From Larkinella knui (lineage in GTDB: Bacteria; Bacteroidota; Bacteroidia; Cytophagales; Spirosomataceae), in contig NZ_RQJP01000001.1 of the NCBI RefSeq assembly GCF_003858645.1, positions 2,079,487 to 2,143,486 on the forward strand: 64,000 nt of DNA. Direction: 5' to 3'. This document shows, in pieces, positions 7,639-17,516 of the stretch (position 1 is the first letter of the stretch; each line of letters opens with the position of its first letter). The notes under the pieces were generated by a model. It ran no database searches. It was not told where the DNA came from and saw only the letters and a list, made by a program, of their open reading frames with translations. A program made the position numbers and the translations under genes.

Positions 7639-10023
7639 ATGTGCCTTGACTGCCTAGAAAACTATTCACCGCAATTTATACCTGTTTTGACCTCAATCCG
7701 TATTTCAAAAAAAGTACCCGGCATCGTACTGCTCTGCGGTTTGCTGGCAGGCTGTAAATCGTCAGCGCCCGTTGCCACCAAATCGCCCGAACCGGTGATT
7801 CTCAAACTGGGCAACAAGTCCTTTACCACCGACGAGTTTTTTCAGTCCTTTACTAAAAACCAAATCAACGGCGATTCGTCCCGCCGAACCGATCTGCGGG
7901 AGTACATCGATTTATACACCAATCTGAAGCTCAAAGTGCTGGCCGCCGAGCAGGAAGGGCGTGATACTACGGAGGGTTTTCGGGAAGAGATCGCCATGTA
8001 CCGCAAACAACTGGCGCAATCCTATCTCAATAATAAAGAGGTCATAGAGCACCTGACAGCCGAAGCCTACGAACGGTTGAAGGAAGAAGTGAATGTGTCG
8101 CACATCCTGTTTGCTGTTGCGGAAGATGCCGCCCCGGCCGACACGCTGGCGGCTTACCAAACAGCCCTCGATGTGCGGAAACAAGTGCTGGCCGGAACGG
8201 ATTTCTCGACGGCAGCCCGGCAGTATTCGAAAGACCCAACGGCGGCAACCAATGGCGGCAACCTCGGGTATCTAACGGCTTTTCAAGTGGTTTATCCGAT
8301 CGAAACCGCGGCTTATACAACACCGGTGGGCAGCGTTTCCATGCCGGTACGTTCCCGGTCGGGCTATCATCTGGTGAAAGTGCTCGACAAACGGCCCAGT
8401 CGGGGCAAAGTTCGCGTCGCTCACATTCTGGTGCGGATAAGCCCCAGTGCCGCCGTTTCAGGGGGTGGAGATGAAGGTCAGCGAGCCGCCAAAGCCCGGA
8501 TCGACGAAGCGTATAGCCGTCTGGAAAAAGGCGAACCTTTTGATATGCTGGTCAAGGAATTTTCCGACGATCGCGAATCGCGCAACACCGGCGGGATTTT
8601 GCCCGTCTTTGGCGTTGGCCAGATGGTTCAGCCGTTCGAGGACGCGGCCTACAGTCTGGCGCAACCCGGCAGTTTTTCGAAACCGTTTCAAACGAATTAC
8701 GGCTGGCACATTGTGCGACTGATTGAACGGCAACCGCTGGAATCGTTTGAATCCATGGCCGCAGCCCTCCGACAAAAGGTGGTAACGGACACGCGGGCGG
8801 ACCTTGTCCGGAATGCGCTGGTTCAACGGCTTCGGCAAACCTACACCGTTACCGAATCGCCCGACATACTGGCGAAAACCCTGGCGATGGCCGATAGCAG
8901 TTTATTGCTGGGCAAGTGGAAACTTCCGGCAACGCTGGACCCTGCCATTGAAAAAAAACCGATCGTGCTGGTGAACAAACAGCCGTATACCGCCAATGAA
9001 TTTCTGGAAACCGTCGTTCGCCGTCAGCAACCCCGCCGGGACCCGACGTCTTCGGCCAAGGTTCAGATGGAACGGCTTTTCCGGCGGTTTGTCGACGATA
9101 AAGTCATTGAACAGGAAGAAGACGGTTTGGAAAAAAAATACCCGGAATTTCGGTCTTTGATGAACGACATCCGCGACGGGGTCCTGCTGTCGCAGGTGAT
9201 GGAAGCCAACGTCTGGGAAAAATCCCTTACGGATTCGCTCGGTCAGCGGAGTTATTACGAAGCCCATAAAGAGAAATACCGCTACGAGCAGCGGGCCGCT
9301 GCCTCCATTCTGGTGGTTCCGAACGATGAAACGCTGAAACAGGCATCCGAAATGCTGGCGAAAAGTCCGTATCAACTCCGGCGGTCGGTCGAAGAACTGA
9401 ATTACGGGGTGAATCAAAGTGCGCTAAGCCCCAAGCAGCGGGAAACCCTGTTCGATTTATTGGTGTTACTGATTAAGAATACGGATTATCTGGTTGAAGT
9501 TTCCGGATCAGCGGATGCCACCGAACGGGATACGGTTTCGGCCAGCCGGATTCGTACGGTGGTTAATTTTCTGACGGCCAACCGCATTCCGATTGTCCGG
9601 ATTATGGAAAAAGATTACGGCAAATTCCGACCCGGTATTACCACCGGTACGGGAAAGAATGACAAGGCCCGGCGCGTGACTTTTCAGCTGTTTTCGACGT
9701 CTAAAAAAGATGTTGAGAAGATTTTGAATGCCAAAGAACCGGGAGCGGTCAAATTGACGGAGGGCGTTTTTGCCAAGGGAACAAACGCCTACCTCGATGC
9801 CGTAGACTGGCAACCGGGAACGACAACGATCCGGCGTGACGGCAAAGTAGCGCTGGTCAAAATCGACCAGGTTGAGCCTCCGCGCATCAAAACCTTTGAA
9901 GAAGCCCGTGGTGCGGTTATCAACGACTACCAGGCGATTCTGGAAAAGCAGTGGCTCGACCGGTTAAAGCAACAATACCCGGTTCAGATGAACGAAGAAG
10001 AAGTACGCAAGCTGGCCAAATAG
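7639..10023 (+). CDS. PpiC/SurA-type peptidyl-prolyl isomerase lipoprotein
   Basis: A large (794-residue) periplasmic foldase with a lipobox (LLCGLLAGC). Two consecutive parvulin rotamase domains are visible, about residues 150-255 (VSHILFAVAEDA, GGNLGYLTAFQVVYPIE, SGYHLVKVLD) and 260-375 (VAHILVRISPS, GGILPVFGVGQMVQPFE, YGWHIVRLIE). A long C-terminal region of about 400 residues is chaperone-like and lacks a third clear rotamase signature. The first ATG at 7639 puts 15 extra residues before a normal signal peptide; a TTG at 7687 would give a more typical one, so the start is uncertain. It likely helps outer-membrane proteins fold, as SurA does. The next gene is a second foldase of the same kind. 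Confidence 0.85.
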   Translation: MCLDCLENYSPQFIPVLTSIRISKKVPGIVLLCGLLAGCKSSAPVATKSPEPVILKLGNKSFTTDEFFQSFTKNQINGDSSRRTDLREYIDLYTNLKLKVLAAEQEGRDTTEGFREEIAMYRKQLAQSYLNNKEVIEHLTAEAYERLKEEVNVSHILFAVAEDAAPADTLAAYQTALDVRKQVLAGTDFSTAARQYSKDPTAATNGGNLGYLTAFQVVYPIETAAYTTPVGSVSMPVRSRSGYHLVKVLDKRPSRGKVRVAHILVRISPSAAVSGGGDEGQRAAKARIDEAYSRLEKGEPFDMLVKEFSDDRESRNTGGILPVFGVGQMVQPFEDAAYSLAQPGSFSKPFQTNYGWHIVRLIERQPLESFESMAAALRQKVVTDTRADLVRNALVQRLRQTYTVTESPDILAKTLAMADSSLLLGKWKLPATLDPAIEKKPIVLVNKQPYTANEFLETVVRRQQPRRDPTSSAKVQMERLFRRFVDDKVIEQEEDGLEKKYPEFRSLMNDIRDGVLLSQVMEANVWEKSLTDSLGQRSYYEAHKEKYRYEQRAAASILVVPNDETLKQASEMLAKSPYQLRRSVEELNYGVNQSALSPKQRETLFDLLVLLIKNTDYLVEVSGSADATERDTVSASRIRTVVNFLTANRIPIVRIMEKDYGKFRPGITTGTGKNDKARRVTFQLFSTSKKDVEKILNAKEPGAVKLTEGVFAKGTNAYLDAVDWQPGTTTIRRDGKVALVKIDQVEPPRIKTFEEARGAVINDYQAILEKQWLDRLKQQYPVQMNEEEVRKLAK

Positions 10024-10124
10024 TCCGGTTATTAACATCATTTAACAGATTCCGTAGGTGGGCATATCAATAAATCGTGCCGAAATACGTATTATTGGCT
10101 AATAAACCTGAATAAAATTCATTA

Positions 10125-11486
10125 ATGAAATCAACCATTCTCTCCTACTTTATCCTGACGGCGCTGCTGGCTCTGGTATCGTCTCCAACCTTTTCGCAGG
10201 GAAAAGGAGTCAGTTTAAATAAGATTATTGCAAAAATCGATAACTATTACGTGCTCAAGTCTGACCTTGAGCAAGCTCGCCAGTCGTATGTCCAGCAAAA
10301 TCAAAAGGCCCCGGCCGATTGCCAGCTTCTGGAAAGTCTCGTCGTTCAGAAAGTGTTGTTAGCCAAGGCCGAAATCGACTCCGTAACCGTCGATGACAAG
10401 CTGATTGAAAACCAGATGGACGGACGGATGTCGTACATGATTCAGCAATTTGGTTCAGAAAAAAACCTGGTTGAAGCCTATGGCAAGAGCATCGAATCGT
10501 TGAAAAGCGAACTGCGGACTGAAGTAAAAGAACAGATGCTGGGGCAACGGATGCAGACCAAAATTACCGACGATGTGAAGGTAAGCCCGAACGAAGTCCG
10601 GAAATTTTTCAACGCCATTCCCAAAGACAGTTTGCCTTATATTCCCGCTGAAGTCGAAATCGGGCATATTGTCCGGTTGGCGAAGGTGACCAAAGAACAG
10701 AAAGAAGAGCTGAAAAAACGGTTGCTGGCCTTGCGAGAGCGCGTTGAAAAAGGCGAAGATTTTGCCAAATTAGCCACTGAATTCTCCGAGGATGTGGGTT
10801 CGGCACCCAAAGGCGGGGATCTGGGTTTTGCCAAACGTGGTGCAATGGTGGCCGAATTTGAAGGGGCCGCTCTGAAGCTGAAGCCCAATGAAATGTCCGA
10901 CATCGTCGAATCGGAATTTGGCCTTCACCTGATCCAGCTCATCGAAGTTCGGGGGGCCGAATACCATGCCCGGCACATCCTGCTCCGCCCCGACTACAAC
11001 CGGCTGGATCTGACCGAGCCGCGCCGGTTTTTAGATAGTCTGCGAACCCTGATTGTTGCCGACAGTATCAAATTTGAAAAAGCGGCCAAAGACTTTTCGG
11101 AAGACAAAGTAACGGCCGACGCGGGCGGTGTGATCCGGGATCAGCAATCGAACAGCACCCTGCTGCCCCACGATCAGAACATGGATTACACGTTATTTAT
11201 GACGCTGGACAGCATGAAAGTGGGCAGTATCAGTCCGCCGATGGATTATCGACTCGAAGACGGTAAAAGTGCCGTACGGCTGCTGTACTACAAACGAAAA
11301 GTGGCTCCCCATACCGCTAGTTTGAAAGACGATTATGAGAAAATCGCCAACATCGTCATGGTGAATAAGAAGAATACCGCCATCGATGCCTGGTTTAAAA
11401 AAGCGGTTAGCGACGTCTACATCAACGTCGATCCCGAATACCAAAGTTGCCATATTTTAGGCACCCAAAAAACCGAAGGCCCCTAA
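10125..11486 (+). CDS. surA: SurA-like periplasmic peptidyl-prolyl isomerase
   Basis: A 453-residue protein with a signal peptide ending near PTFSQ, a SurA N-terminal chaperone region (KIIAKIDNYYVLKSDLEQ, residues about 30-165) and two parvulin domains: about 178-285 (VEIGHIVRLAKVT, GGDLGFAKRGAMVAEFE, FGLHLIQLIE) and 290-400 (YHARHILLRPDYN, GGVIRDQQSN). This is the domain order of SurA, which escorts outer-membrane proteins through the periplasm. It directly follows the larger PpiC lipoprotein on the same strand, 101 bases away. The downstream spacer is a repeat hairpin before moxR. Symbol assigned by domain order, not by a phylogeny. Confidence 0.85.
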   Translation: MKSTILSYFILTALLALVSSPTFSQGKGVSLNKIIAKIDNYYVLKSDLEQARQSYVQQNQKAPADCQLLESLVVQKVLLAKAEIDSVTVDDKLIENQMDGRMSYMIQQFGSEKNLVEAYGKSIESLKSELRTEVKEQMLGQRMQTKITDDVKVSPNEVRKFFNAIPKDSLPYIPAEVEIGHIVRLAKVTKEQKEELKKRLLALRERVEKGEDFAKLATEFSEDVGSAPKGGDLGFAKRGAMVAEFEGAALKLKPNEMSDIVESEFGLHLIQLIEVRGAEYHARHILLRPDYNRLDLTEPRRFLDSLRTLIVADSIKFEKAAKDFSEDKVTADAGGVIRDQQSNSTLLPHDQNMDYTLFMTLDSMKVGSISPPMDYRLEDGKSAVRLLYYKRKVAPHTASLKDDYEKIANIVMVNKKNTAIDAWFKKAVSDVYINVDPEYQSCHILGTQKTEGP

Positions 11487-11541
11487 AAGAGTTAAGAGTG
11501 AAGAGTTGGCTGATGCATTTCACTCTTCACTCTTAACTCTT
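11487..11541. repeat. Perfect 20-bp inverted repeat of iterated TTAACTCTT motifs
   Basis: Arms 11487-11506 and 11522-11541 are exact reverse complements with a 15-base loop; the left arm starts on the base after the surA stop codon. Further AACTCTT iterations continue to about 11568, just before the moxR GTG start at 11576. Same class as the spacers at 363, 1531 and 16022. Confidence 0.85.
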
Positions 11542-11575
11542 CATTCTTAACTCATAACTCTTAACTCTTCTGCTT

Positions 11576-12541
11576 GTGGTACAGTATAATTCTGACGTTG
11601 CGGCTGCTGAAGCGCTGAATGAAGCGTATAAAAGATTGACAAGTGAGATTTCGAAAGTAGTTATCGGTCAGGAAGAAACCGTACGACTGTTGCTTACGGC
11701 CATTTTTTGCCAGGGACACTGTCTGCTGGTCGGGGTGCCGGGGCTGGCCAAAACGCTGCTGATCCAGACCATCGCGGGCGCGCTCGATCTGAGCTTCAAC
11801 CGGATTCAGTTTACGCCCGACCTGATGCCGTCGGATATCCTGGGCTCCGAAACACTGGATCAGGAACGCCGGTTTAAATTTATCAAAGGCCCGGTTTTTG
11901 CCAATATCATTCTGGCCGATGAGATAAACCGGACTCCGCCCAAAACCCAGTCGGCACTTCTGGAAGCCATGCAGGAATACGCCGTGACGATTGCCGGACA
12001 GAAATACCCGCTCGACCGGCCCTTTTTCGTTCTGGCCACTCAGAACCCAATCGAACAGGAAGGGACGTATCCCCTGCCGGAAGCGCAGCTGGACCGGTTT
12101 ATGTTCAACGTTTTTCTCGACTACCCCTCGTATCAATCGGAACTGGACATTGTTAAATCAACAACCAGCGACCAGAAATACCAGGTTCAAAAGGTATTGT
12201 CGGGTGAAGATCTTCTGACGTTCCAGCACCTGGTTCGTCGGGTTCCGGTGGTCGACAATGTGGTTGAATACGCCGTAAAACTGGTTCATAAAACCCGCCC
12301 GAATACCGAAATGGCGTCTCCTGATGCCAATACGTATCTGGAATGGGGCGCTGGTCCGCGGGCCTCACAGGCTTTGATTCTGGCCGCCAAATGCAACGCC
12401 TTGTTGAACGGAAAATACTCACCGGATATTGAAGACGTCCGGGCCGTCGCCTACCCCATCATCCGTCACCGCATTGTCCGGAACTTCAAAGCCGAAGCCG
12501 AAGGAATCACGGTCGACCAACTGATCAAGCGGTTATTGTAA
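11576..12541 (+). CDS. moxR: MoxR-family AAA+ ATPase
   Basis: A 321-residue cytosolic AAA+ chaperone of the MoxR/RavA group. Walker A is GVPGLAKT (residues 53-60), Walker B is IILADEIN, followed by the sensor region LATQNPIEQEGTYPLPEAQLDRFM typical of MoxR. There is no upstream ATG that fits; GTG at 11576 gives the family N terminus (VQYNSDVAAAEALNEAY), immediately after the repeat spacer. MoxR proteins usually sit beside DUF58 and VWA (Bat) genes and act on them; here the Bat-like genes are 25 kb away. It is followed by a good intrinsic terminator at 12571-12604. Confidence 0.92.
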   Translation: MVQYNSDVAAAEALNEAYKRLTSEISKVVIGQEETVRLLLTAIFCQGHCLLVGVPGLAKTLLIQTIAGALDLSFNRIQFTPDLMPSDILGSETLDQERRFKFIKGPVFANIILADEINRTPPKTQSALLEAMQEYAVTIAGQKYPLDRPFFVLATQNPIEQEGTYPLPEAQLDRFMFNVFLDYPSYQSELDIVKSTTSDQKYQVQKVLSGEDLLTFQHLVRRVPVVDNVVEYAVKLVHKTRPNTEMASPDANTYLEWGAGPRASQALILAAKCNALLNGKYSPDIEDVRAVAYPIIRHRIVRNFKAEAEGITVDQLIKRLL

Positions 12542-12570
12542 CGAATCAGGCACTCCTTATTCTCTGGTTT

Positions 12571-12604
12571 GAAGGCCCGGCATCATGCCGGGCCTTCGCT
12601 TTTT
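12571..12604 (+). terminator. Intrinsic terminator after moxR
   Basis: Arms 12571-12583 (GAAGGCCCGGCAT) and 12585-12597 (ATGCCGGGCCTTC) are exact reverse complements, GC-rich, followed by CGCTTTTT. It lies 30 bases after the moxR stop. Confidence 0.85.
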
Positions 12605-12757
12605 AAGGGCCGACCAATTCCGGCGCGTTTTTGACCGCTTAGTAAATCGGAGCCTCCTTTTATCCGAATGGTACCGAAATAATAGTAAACTTGACCCTTC
12701 GACAACTCATTTTGCCGCCAACGTTGCCCGAATCCGTCCAAAACCTGATTCCCCCTT

Positions 12758-13525
12758 ATGCTTACCTATGCCGTTGCGGCTTTCGCCAGTCGCCATCCGA
12801 AAGTCGCAGCCGGGGTGATCATCCTGTCTGAATGTTGTAATGTAGCCATCGGCCTGCTACTTGGCAGTTCGCTCCTGGCCGACCAACCCGGCTGGTATCT
12901 GTCCTTTTTGCTGGCCGGATTGGTTTTGTTTCGGGTGTTGTTCCGCCACTACATCGCCATTCGGTTGCCGGATCTGGTCTCGACCCGGCGTTTCCGGTTC
13001 CAAAAAAATAGTTATTCGCTGTTGTTCCTGATCAATTTCCTGGCTTTTATCGTAGCCGGTGGCATGAGTGGGCGGGCGGTATTGCATCCGGAACCATCCG
13101 GTAGCGTCACCAGCGAAGGGTTCCGGTCTGACGGAGCCACCAGTGAAAAAGATTCGTTAACTACCAGCCAGCCCTTGAGCCAGACCGCGGTATCCTCTTC
13201 GGCAGAAGACTCGCATACCGGAACGAAAATTGGCTACTTTTTACTGTTTCTGGCCAGTTTTTTCCTGTTCGGTTTGTCCAGCCGGTTAGCCTGCAACTTA
13301 ATTTGTGCTGAGCAAGGGTTGCTTGGCGTCATGGTTCTTTTGTTGGGAACCGGAATTTTAGCGGGCGGTTTTTATTTTCTGGGCCGGGCATTTACCAAAA
13401 ATATGAAACCGTACAAAGAAATGAACCCCAACGAACGCAAACGGGAAGGACGGCGCTTTCGACGGACGTTGTTGGGAACGGTTCTTGGATTACTGGTTTT
13501 CTCACTACTCCCCGCTCTTTTTTAG
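12758..13525 (+). CDS. Integral membrane protein, family unknown
   Basis: A 255-residue protein with about four to five predicted membrane helices (around residues 17-40, 45-65, 86-105, 150-172 and 185-210), separated by a Ser/Thr-rich soluble loop (about 110-145), and ending in a basic segment (NERKREGRRFRRTLL) before a last helix. No enzymatic or transporter motif is recognised. It stands alone between the moxR terminator and a TonB-dependent receptor gene 41 bases downstream, so it may be transcribed with the receptor. Function unknown. Confidence 0.65.
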   Translation: MLTYAVAAFASRHPKVAAGVIILSECCNVAIGLLLGSSLLADQPGWYLSFLLAGLVLFRVLFRHYIAIRLPDLVSTRRFRFQKNSYSLLFLINFLAFIVAGGMSGRAVLHPEPSGSVTSEGFRSDGATSEKDSLTTSQPLSQTAVSSSAEDSHTGTKIGYFLLFLASFFLFGLSSRLACNLICAEQGLLGVMVLLLGTGILAGGFYFLGRAFTKNMKPYKEMNPNERKREGRRFRRTLLGTVLGLLVFSLLPALF

Positions 13526-13566
13526 CGCTTCAATCCGTCAAGCACCCTGAGATAAAGGCCTGAATT

Positions 13567-16008
13567 ATGAAATCCATTTATTCGCTGCTTTTCTGCGTTA
13601 GTTTTTTTTCAACCCAAGCCCAACCCGTTTTAACCCAGATTATCCGTGGCCGGATTTCCGACCACGAATCAAAGTATCCCCTAGCCAACGTCACCATTCA
13701 GATTACGAACCTTCCGTCTACTCCCGGCGTCGGCACCCTCACGGATTCCGTGGGCCGTTACCGCCTGTCCAACGTTCCGGTGGGACGCCGGACCATCCGA
13801 ATCAGCCGGATTGGTTACAAGGAAGCGCTGTTGAACAACATCATCGTCGATGCAGGCCGTGAAACCATCCTCGACGTCGACCTGGAAGAAGCGGTTACAG
13901 AACTCGCCGGCGTTACCGTCAAAGCCCAACGGACCGGCGACGCCCGCAACGAAATGGCGCTGGTTTCGGCCCGTCAATTTACCGTCGATGAGGCCGATCG
14001 CTACGCCGGAAGCCGGGGCGAGCCCGCCCGCATGGCCTCCAATTTCGCGGGCGTGCAGGGCGCCGACGATTCGCGCAACGACATCGTCATCCGCGGCAAC
14101 TCGCCCGGTGGCGTCCTCTGGCGGGTCGAGGGCATCAGCGTTCCAAACCCCAATCACTTTGCCATTGCCGGAACGACGGGCGGATCGGTGAGCATCATCA
14201 GCAACAAAATGCTGGCCAATTCAGACTTTTTCACCGGCGCGTTCCCGGCCGAATACGGCAACGGTATTGCCGGCGTCTTCGATCTGCGGTTGCGCAACGG
14301 CAACAACGAAAAACACCAGCGGACCCTGCAATTCGGTTTTTTGGGCACGGAAGCAGCCCTGGAAGGGCCGCTCTCCCGAAAAAGCGGCTCGTCGTATTTC
14401 GTAACGTATCGCTACGCCAATCTCTGGCTTTTCAAAAAAGCCGGTATCGACATCGGCACGCAGGCGCTTCCCCGCTATCAGGATGCTTCATTCCGGTTGA
14501 ACTTTCCCCTCAAAAACAACGCAAAACTGGCGATCTGGGGATTTGGTGGGACCAGCACGATCGACTTGCTAATCAGCGAACAGGAAGTGACGGATCGCAA
14601 TATTTTCGGTCAAAACGACCGCGACCAGTATTATACGGCTCGCATGGGCGTTGTGGGTCTCACGTTTGAGAAAGCCCTCAATCCGAAAACGTTTATCCGG
14701 GCTACGCTGGCCGAATCGGGCAATGTTCAGGATGCGTACCACAATTATCTTTTCTTTCAGAACGGCGCCGACGGTTTGCCGGTGGTGGAAAATAACCGGT
14801 ATAAAATCACCGGCCAGGCTCCCATTCTGGATTACCGTTTTTCCGAAACCAGGACGTCGCTGGCCCCATCGCTGACGCATAAATTCAGTGCACGCAGCAC
14901 GTTAAAAGCCGGATTAATTGGCGATTTGTACTCCTTCAACTTTATCGACAGTGCCCGAACGGTAACGCCTATTCCCAACGCTCCGACCCAGTTGGGCGCG
15001 TGGCAAACCCGCTGGGATTCGCGCCAATCGGCCTTGTTGCTCCAACCGTACGTCCAGTGGCGGGTCAATCTGGCGGATCGGCTGACGTTGAGTGCGGGTC
15101 TGACGAGCCTGTATTTTTCGCTCAACAAGAACAGTTACTCGCCCGCCGAACCCCGCCTTGGGCTGGCCTGGGATTTGCCCAACCGCCAGAAAATCAGTCT
15201 GGCGGCCGGTTTACACAGTCAGATTCAGCCGACTTACACCTATTTCTACGGAACCGATCTGGAAAAAAACCGGCAGTATCTGAATTCGGATGTGGGGCTG
15301 ACCAAAAGCTGGCATTACGTGACGTCGTACGACCGGCTGCTGGGCCGCAACCTGCGTTTAAAAGTGGAAGCGTATTACCAGCGCTTGTTCGAGGTGCCGA
15401 TTGAAGAACAACGCAGTTCGTTTTCAATCCTGAATACCGGTGCCGGTTTTACCCGAATCTTTCCGGGCAAACTGGTCAACCGGGGAACGGGGCGGAATTA
15501 CGGGGCCGAACTGACGCTGGAAAAATTTTTCAGCGATGGTTATTATTTTCTGGTGACGGGTTCGCTTTTCGATGCCAAATACAAAGGCTCCGATGGCGTG
15601 TTGCGTAATACGGATTTCAACGGCAAATACGCCTTCAATGCGGTTTTTGCGAAAGAGTTTTCCTTCGGCAGAAACAGCCTGAACGTGGGCGCGAAAGTTA
15701 CGGCCATCGGCGGTCGCTGGTATGGGCTGGTGGATGAGGCCGCATCGAAAGCCGCGCAGGAGATTGTTTACCAGAGCGCCAACCGCAACACGCTCCAGTT
15801 TCCGGACTACCGCCGGTTCGATCTAAAAGTCGACTACAAGCTAAACCGCACCCGGCTAACCCACACAATTGCCGTTGATTTTGTCAATGTGCTGGGCATT
15901 CAAAACATTCTGACGCTGAGTTATGCCCCGCAACCCGACGGCACGTTCATCAAGCGGGAATATCAGTTGGGCTTTCTACCGGTTTTTTATTACCGGGTTG
16001 ATTTTTAA
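13567..16008 (+). CDS. TonB-dependent outer-membrane receptor with carboxypeptidase-like N domain
   Basis: An 813-residue outer-membrane receptor. After a signal peptide (ending near STQAQ) comes a carboxypeptidase-regulatory-like beta-sandwich (about residues 25-110; RGRISDHESKYPLANVT, VGRRTIRISRIGYK), then a plug domain (about 130-230; NDIVIRGNSPGGVLWRVEG) and a 22-strand-type barrel ending in an aromatic beta-signal (FYYRVDF). It lacks the SusC signature and has no SusD neighbour, so it is more likely a general iron-chelate or small-molecule receptor than a polysaccharide one; the substrate cannot be told from sequence. The next gene, a beta-lactamase-like hydrolase, is on the same strand behind a repeat spacer. 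Confidence 0.9.
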   Translation: MKSIYSLLFCVSFFSTQAQPVLTQIIRGRISDHESKYPLANVTIQITNLPSTPGVGTLTDSVGRYRLSNVPVGRRTIRISRIGYKEALLNNIIVDAGRETILDVDLEEAVTELAGVTVKAQRTGDARNEMALVSARQFTVDEADRYAGSRGEPARMASNFAGVQGADDSRNDIVIRGNSPGGVLWRVEGISVPNPNHFAIAGTTGGSVSIISNKMLANSDFFTGAFPAEYGNGIAGVFDLRLRNGNNEKHQRTLQFGFLGTEAALEGPLSRKSGSSYFVTYRYANLWLFKKAGIDIGTQALPRYQDASFRLNFPLKNNAKLAIWGFGGTSTIDLLISEQEVTDRNIFGQNDRDQYYTARMGVVGLTFEKALNPKTFIRATLAESGNVQDAYHNYLFFQNGADGLPVVENNRYKITGQAPILDYRFSETRTSLAPSLTHKFSARSTLKAGLIGDLYSFNFIDSARTVTPIPNAPTQLGAWQTRWDSRQSALLLQPYVQWRVNLADRLTLSAGLTSLYFSLNKNSYSPAEPRLGLAWDLPNRQKISLAAGLHSQIQPTYTYFYGTDLEKNRQYLNSDVGLTKSWHYVTSYDRLLGRNLRLKVEAYYQRLFEVPIEEQRSSFSILNTGAGFTRIFPGKLVNRGTGRNYGAELTLEKFFSDGYYFLVTGSLFDAKYKGSDGVLRNTDFNGKYAFNAVFAKEFSFGRNSLNVGAKVTAIGGRWYGLVDEAASKAAQEIVYQSANRNTLQFPDYRRFDLKVDYKLNRTRLTHTIAVDFVNVLGIQNILTLSYAPQPDGTFIKREYQLGFLPVFYYRVDF

Positions 16009-16021
16009 GAAGAGAGACGTT

Positions 16022-16090
16022 AGAATAAAGAGAAGAGAGTTTGTTGTTTGCCTGTTAGGCGATTTTTCTTTATTCTCACCTCTTTATTCT
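16022..16090. repeat. Intergenic inverted repeat of AGAATAAAGAG motif
   Basis: Positions 16022-16032 (AGAATAAAGAG) are the exact reverse complement of 16080-16090 (CTCTTTATTCT). The right arm continues as pyrimidine-rich iterations (TTCTTCTCTTC) up to the ATG at 16102. Same architecture as the spacers at 363, 1531 and 11487. Confidence 0.6.
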
Positions 16091-16101
16091 TTCTTCTCTT
16101 C

Positions 16102-17394
16102 ATGAACAAGCTTTTTGGATTTCTAGCCGCCAGCTGGCTGGTATCGGCGGCACACGGTCAGGCCCGAACCGATGCATTTCTGACTACGCTTTTTTCCGGT
16201 AACCAGAACCCGGTTTTTCAGGAGGTGATCCGGCATCCCGAAACCTATCGGCTGCAAATTATCTACACCCGAATCGACCGCGATAACCGGAACGTACCGA
16301 CGTTTACGAACTATTATTTTCACGTCGACAGCACCGACTACTTCAATCCGGCTTCGACGGTGAAACTGCCGCTGGCCCTGCTTTCGCTGGAAAAACTGAA
16401 CGGATTGAAAAAACCGGAGGTGACGAAATTTACGGCCATGCAATTCGACAGCGCCTTTCGGGGACAAACCCGGGAATGGCGGGATGAAACGTCCGAAAGC
16501 GGTTTTCCGTCCATCGCTCATTTCATCAAAAAAGCCTTTCTGGTGAGCGACAACGACGCCTACAGCCGGATGTATGAGTTTGTTGGACAGGAAACGATCA
16601 ACCGTTCGCTGCACGCCAAAGGCTACAAAGACACCCGCATCACGCACCGGTTTGTCCGGATGACGCCCGAAGAAAACCGCCACACCAACCCCGTCCGGTT
16701 TATCCGCGAAGACGGAACGTTGCTCTATGCCCAGCCGCCCGCCTACAATCAGGATGCGTTTGATTTCCGCCGAATCGACAAGGTGGGCAAGGGTTATTTA
16801 ACCGCCCGCGACAGCCTGGTGAATGAACCGTTCGATTTTACAACCCGCAACAAATACCCGCTGGAAGCCTTTCACCAAACCCTGAAAACAGTGCTGTTCC
16901 CGCAGTCTGTTCCGGAAAAACAACGGTTTGATTTAACCGACAGCGATTATGCCTTTTTGCATCAATACCTGTCGCAGTTTCCCGGCGAAACCAATTACCC
17001 CAAATACGACGCCAGCCCGTATTACGACAGTTACGTCAAGTTCTTTTTCCGGGACAGCCTGCACCGGCGTTTGCCCGAAGGCGTCCGGGTGTTCAATAAA
17101 GTGGGCTGGGCCTACGGTTTCATGACGGATGCGTCGTACGTGGCTGATTTCAAAAACCGGGTCGAATTCATGCTGTCGGCGACGATTTACGTCAACCGGG
17201 ATGAGGTTCTGAATGACAACCACTACGAATATGACTCGGTTGCTCACCCGTTTTTGTACCAGCTGGGACAAACGATTTACCAGCATGAATTAAAACGCAA
17301 GCGAAAATACCGCCCGGATTTGAGGGTCTTTCAGCTATCGTACGAAAAACGGACGGACGATGGAAGGCCCACGATTAAGGAGGTGGACAATTGA
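16102..17394 (+). CDS. Secreted class A beta-lactamase-like serine hydrolase
   Basis: A 430-residue exported protein; the ATG at 16102 gives a signal peptide (FGFLAASWLVSAAHGQA). The penicillin-binding/beta-lactamase fold is indicated by PASTVKLPLALLSLEKLN with the SxxK catalytic Ser and Lys, VSDNDAYSRMYEFVG carrying the SDN motif, and KVGWAYGFMTDASYVADF in the place of the KTG strand. The enzyme is longer than true class A beta-lactamases (about 290 residues) and has a long insert between SDN and KVG, so an esterase or peptidase role on cell-wall or other substrates is as likely as beta-lactam hydrolysis. It lies downstream of the TonB receptor. Confidence 0.8.
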   Translation: MNKLFGFLAASWLVSAAHGQARTDAFLTTLFSGNQNPVFQEVIRHPETYRLQIIYTRIDRDNRNVPTFTNYYFHVDSTDYFNPASTVKLPLALLSLEKLNGLKKPEVTKFTAMQFDSAFRGQTREWRDETSESGFPSIAHFIKKAFLVSDNDAYSRMYEFVGQETINRSLHAKGYKDTRITHRFVRMTPEENRHTNPVRFIREDGTLLYAQPPAYNQDAFDFRRIDKVGKGYLTARDSLVNEPFDFTTRNKYPLEAFHQTLKTVLFPQSVPEKQRFDLTDSDYAFLHQYLSQFPGETNYPKYDASPYYDSYVKFFFRDSLHRRLPEGVRVFNKVGWAYGFMTDASYVADFKNRVEFMLSATIYVNRDEVLNDNHYEYDSVAHPFLYQLGQTIYQHELKRKRKYRPDLRVFQLSYEKRTDDGRPTIKEVDN

Positions 17395-17516
17395 CTTTGG
17401 GGGTTGTAGCGGTTGGGAAAGCGTAACGATTAAACAATTTTTAACCAGCTTGAGGACCTGAATGCCGTGCTGCGCGTAGAACGGCGCTGGGCAATCCAGT
17501 TTAAATTTTCATTTCA

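Noticed and set aside
16102-17394. Calling the serine hydrolase a beta-lactamase resistance gene
   Set aside because: It is much longer than class A beta-lactamases, has KVG instead of KTG, and the family contains many non-resistance hydrolases.
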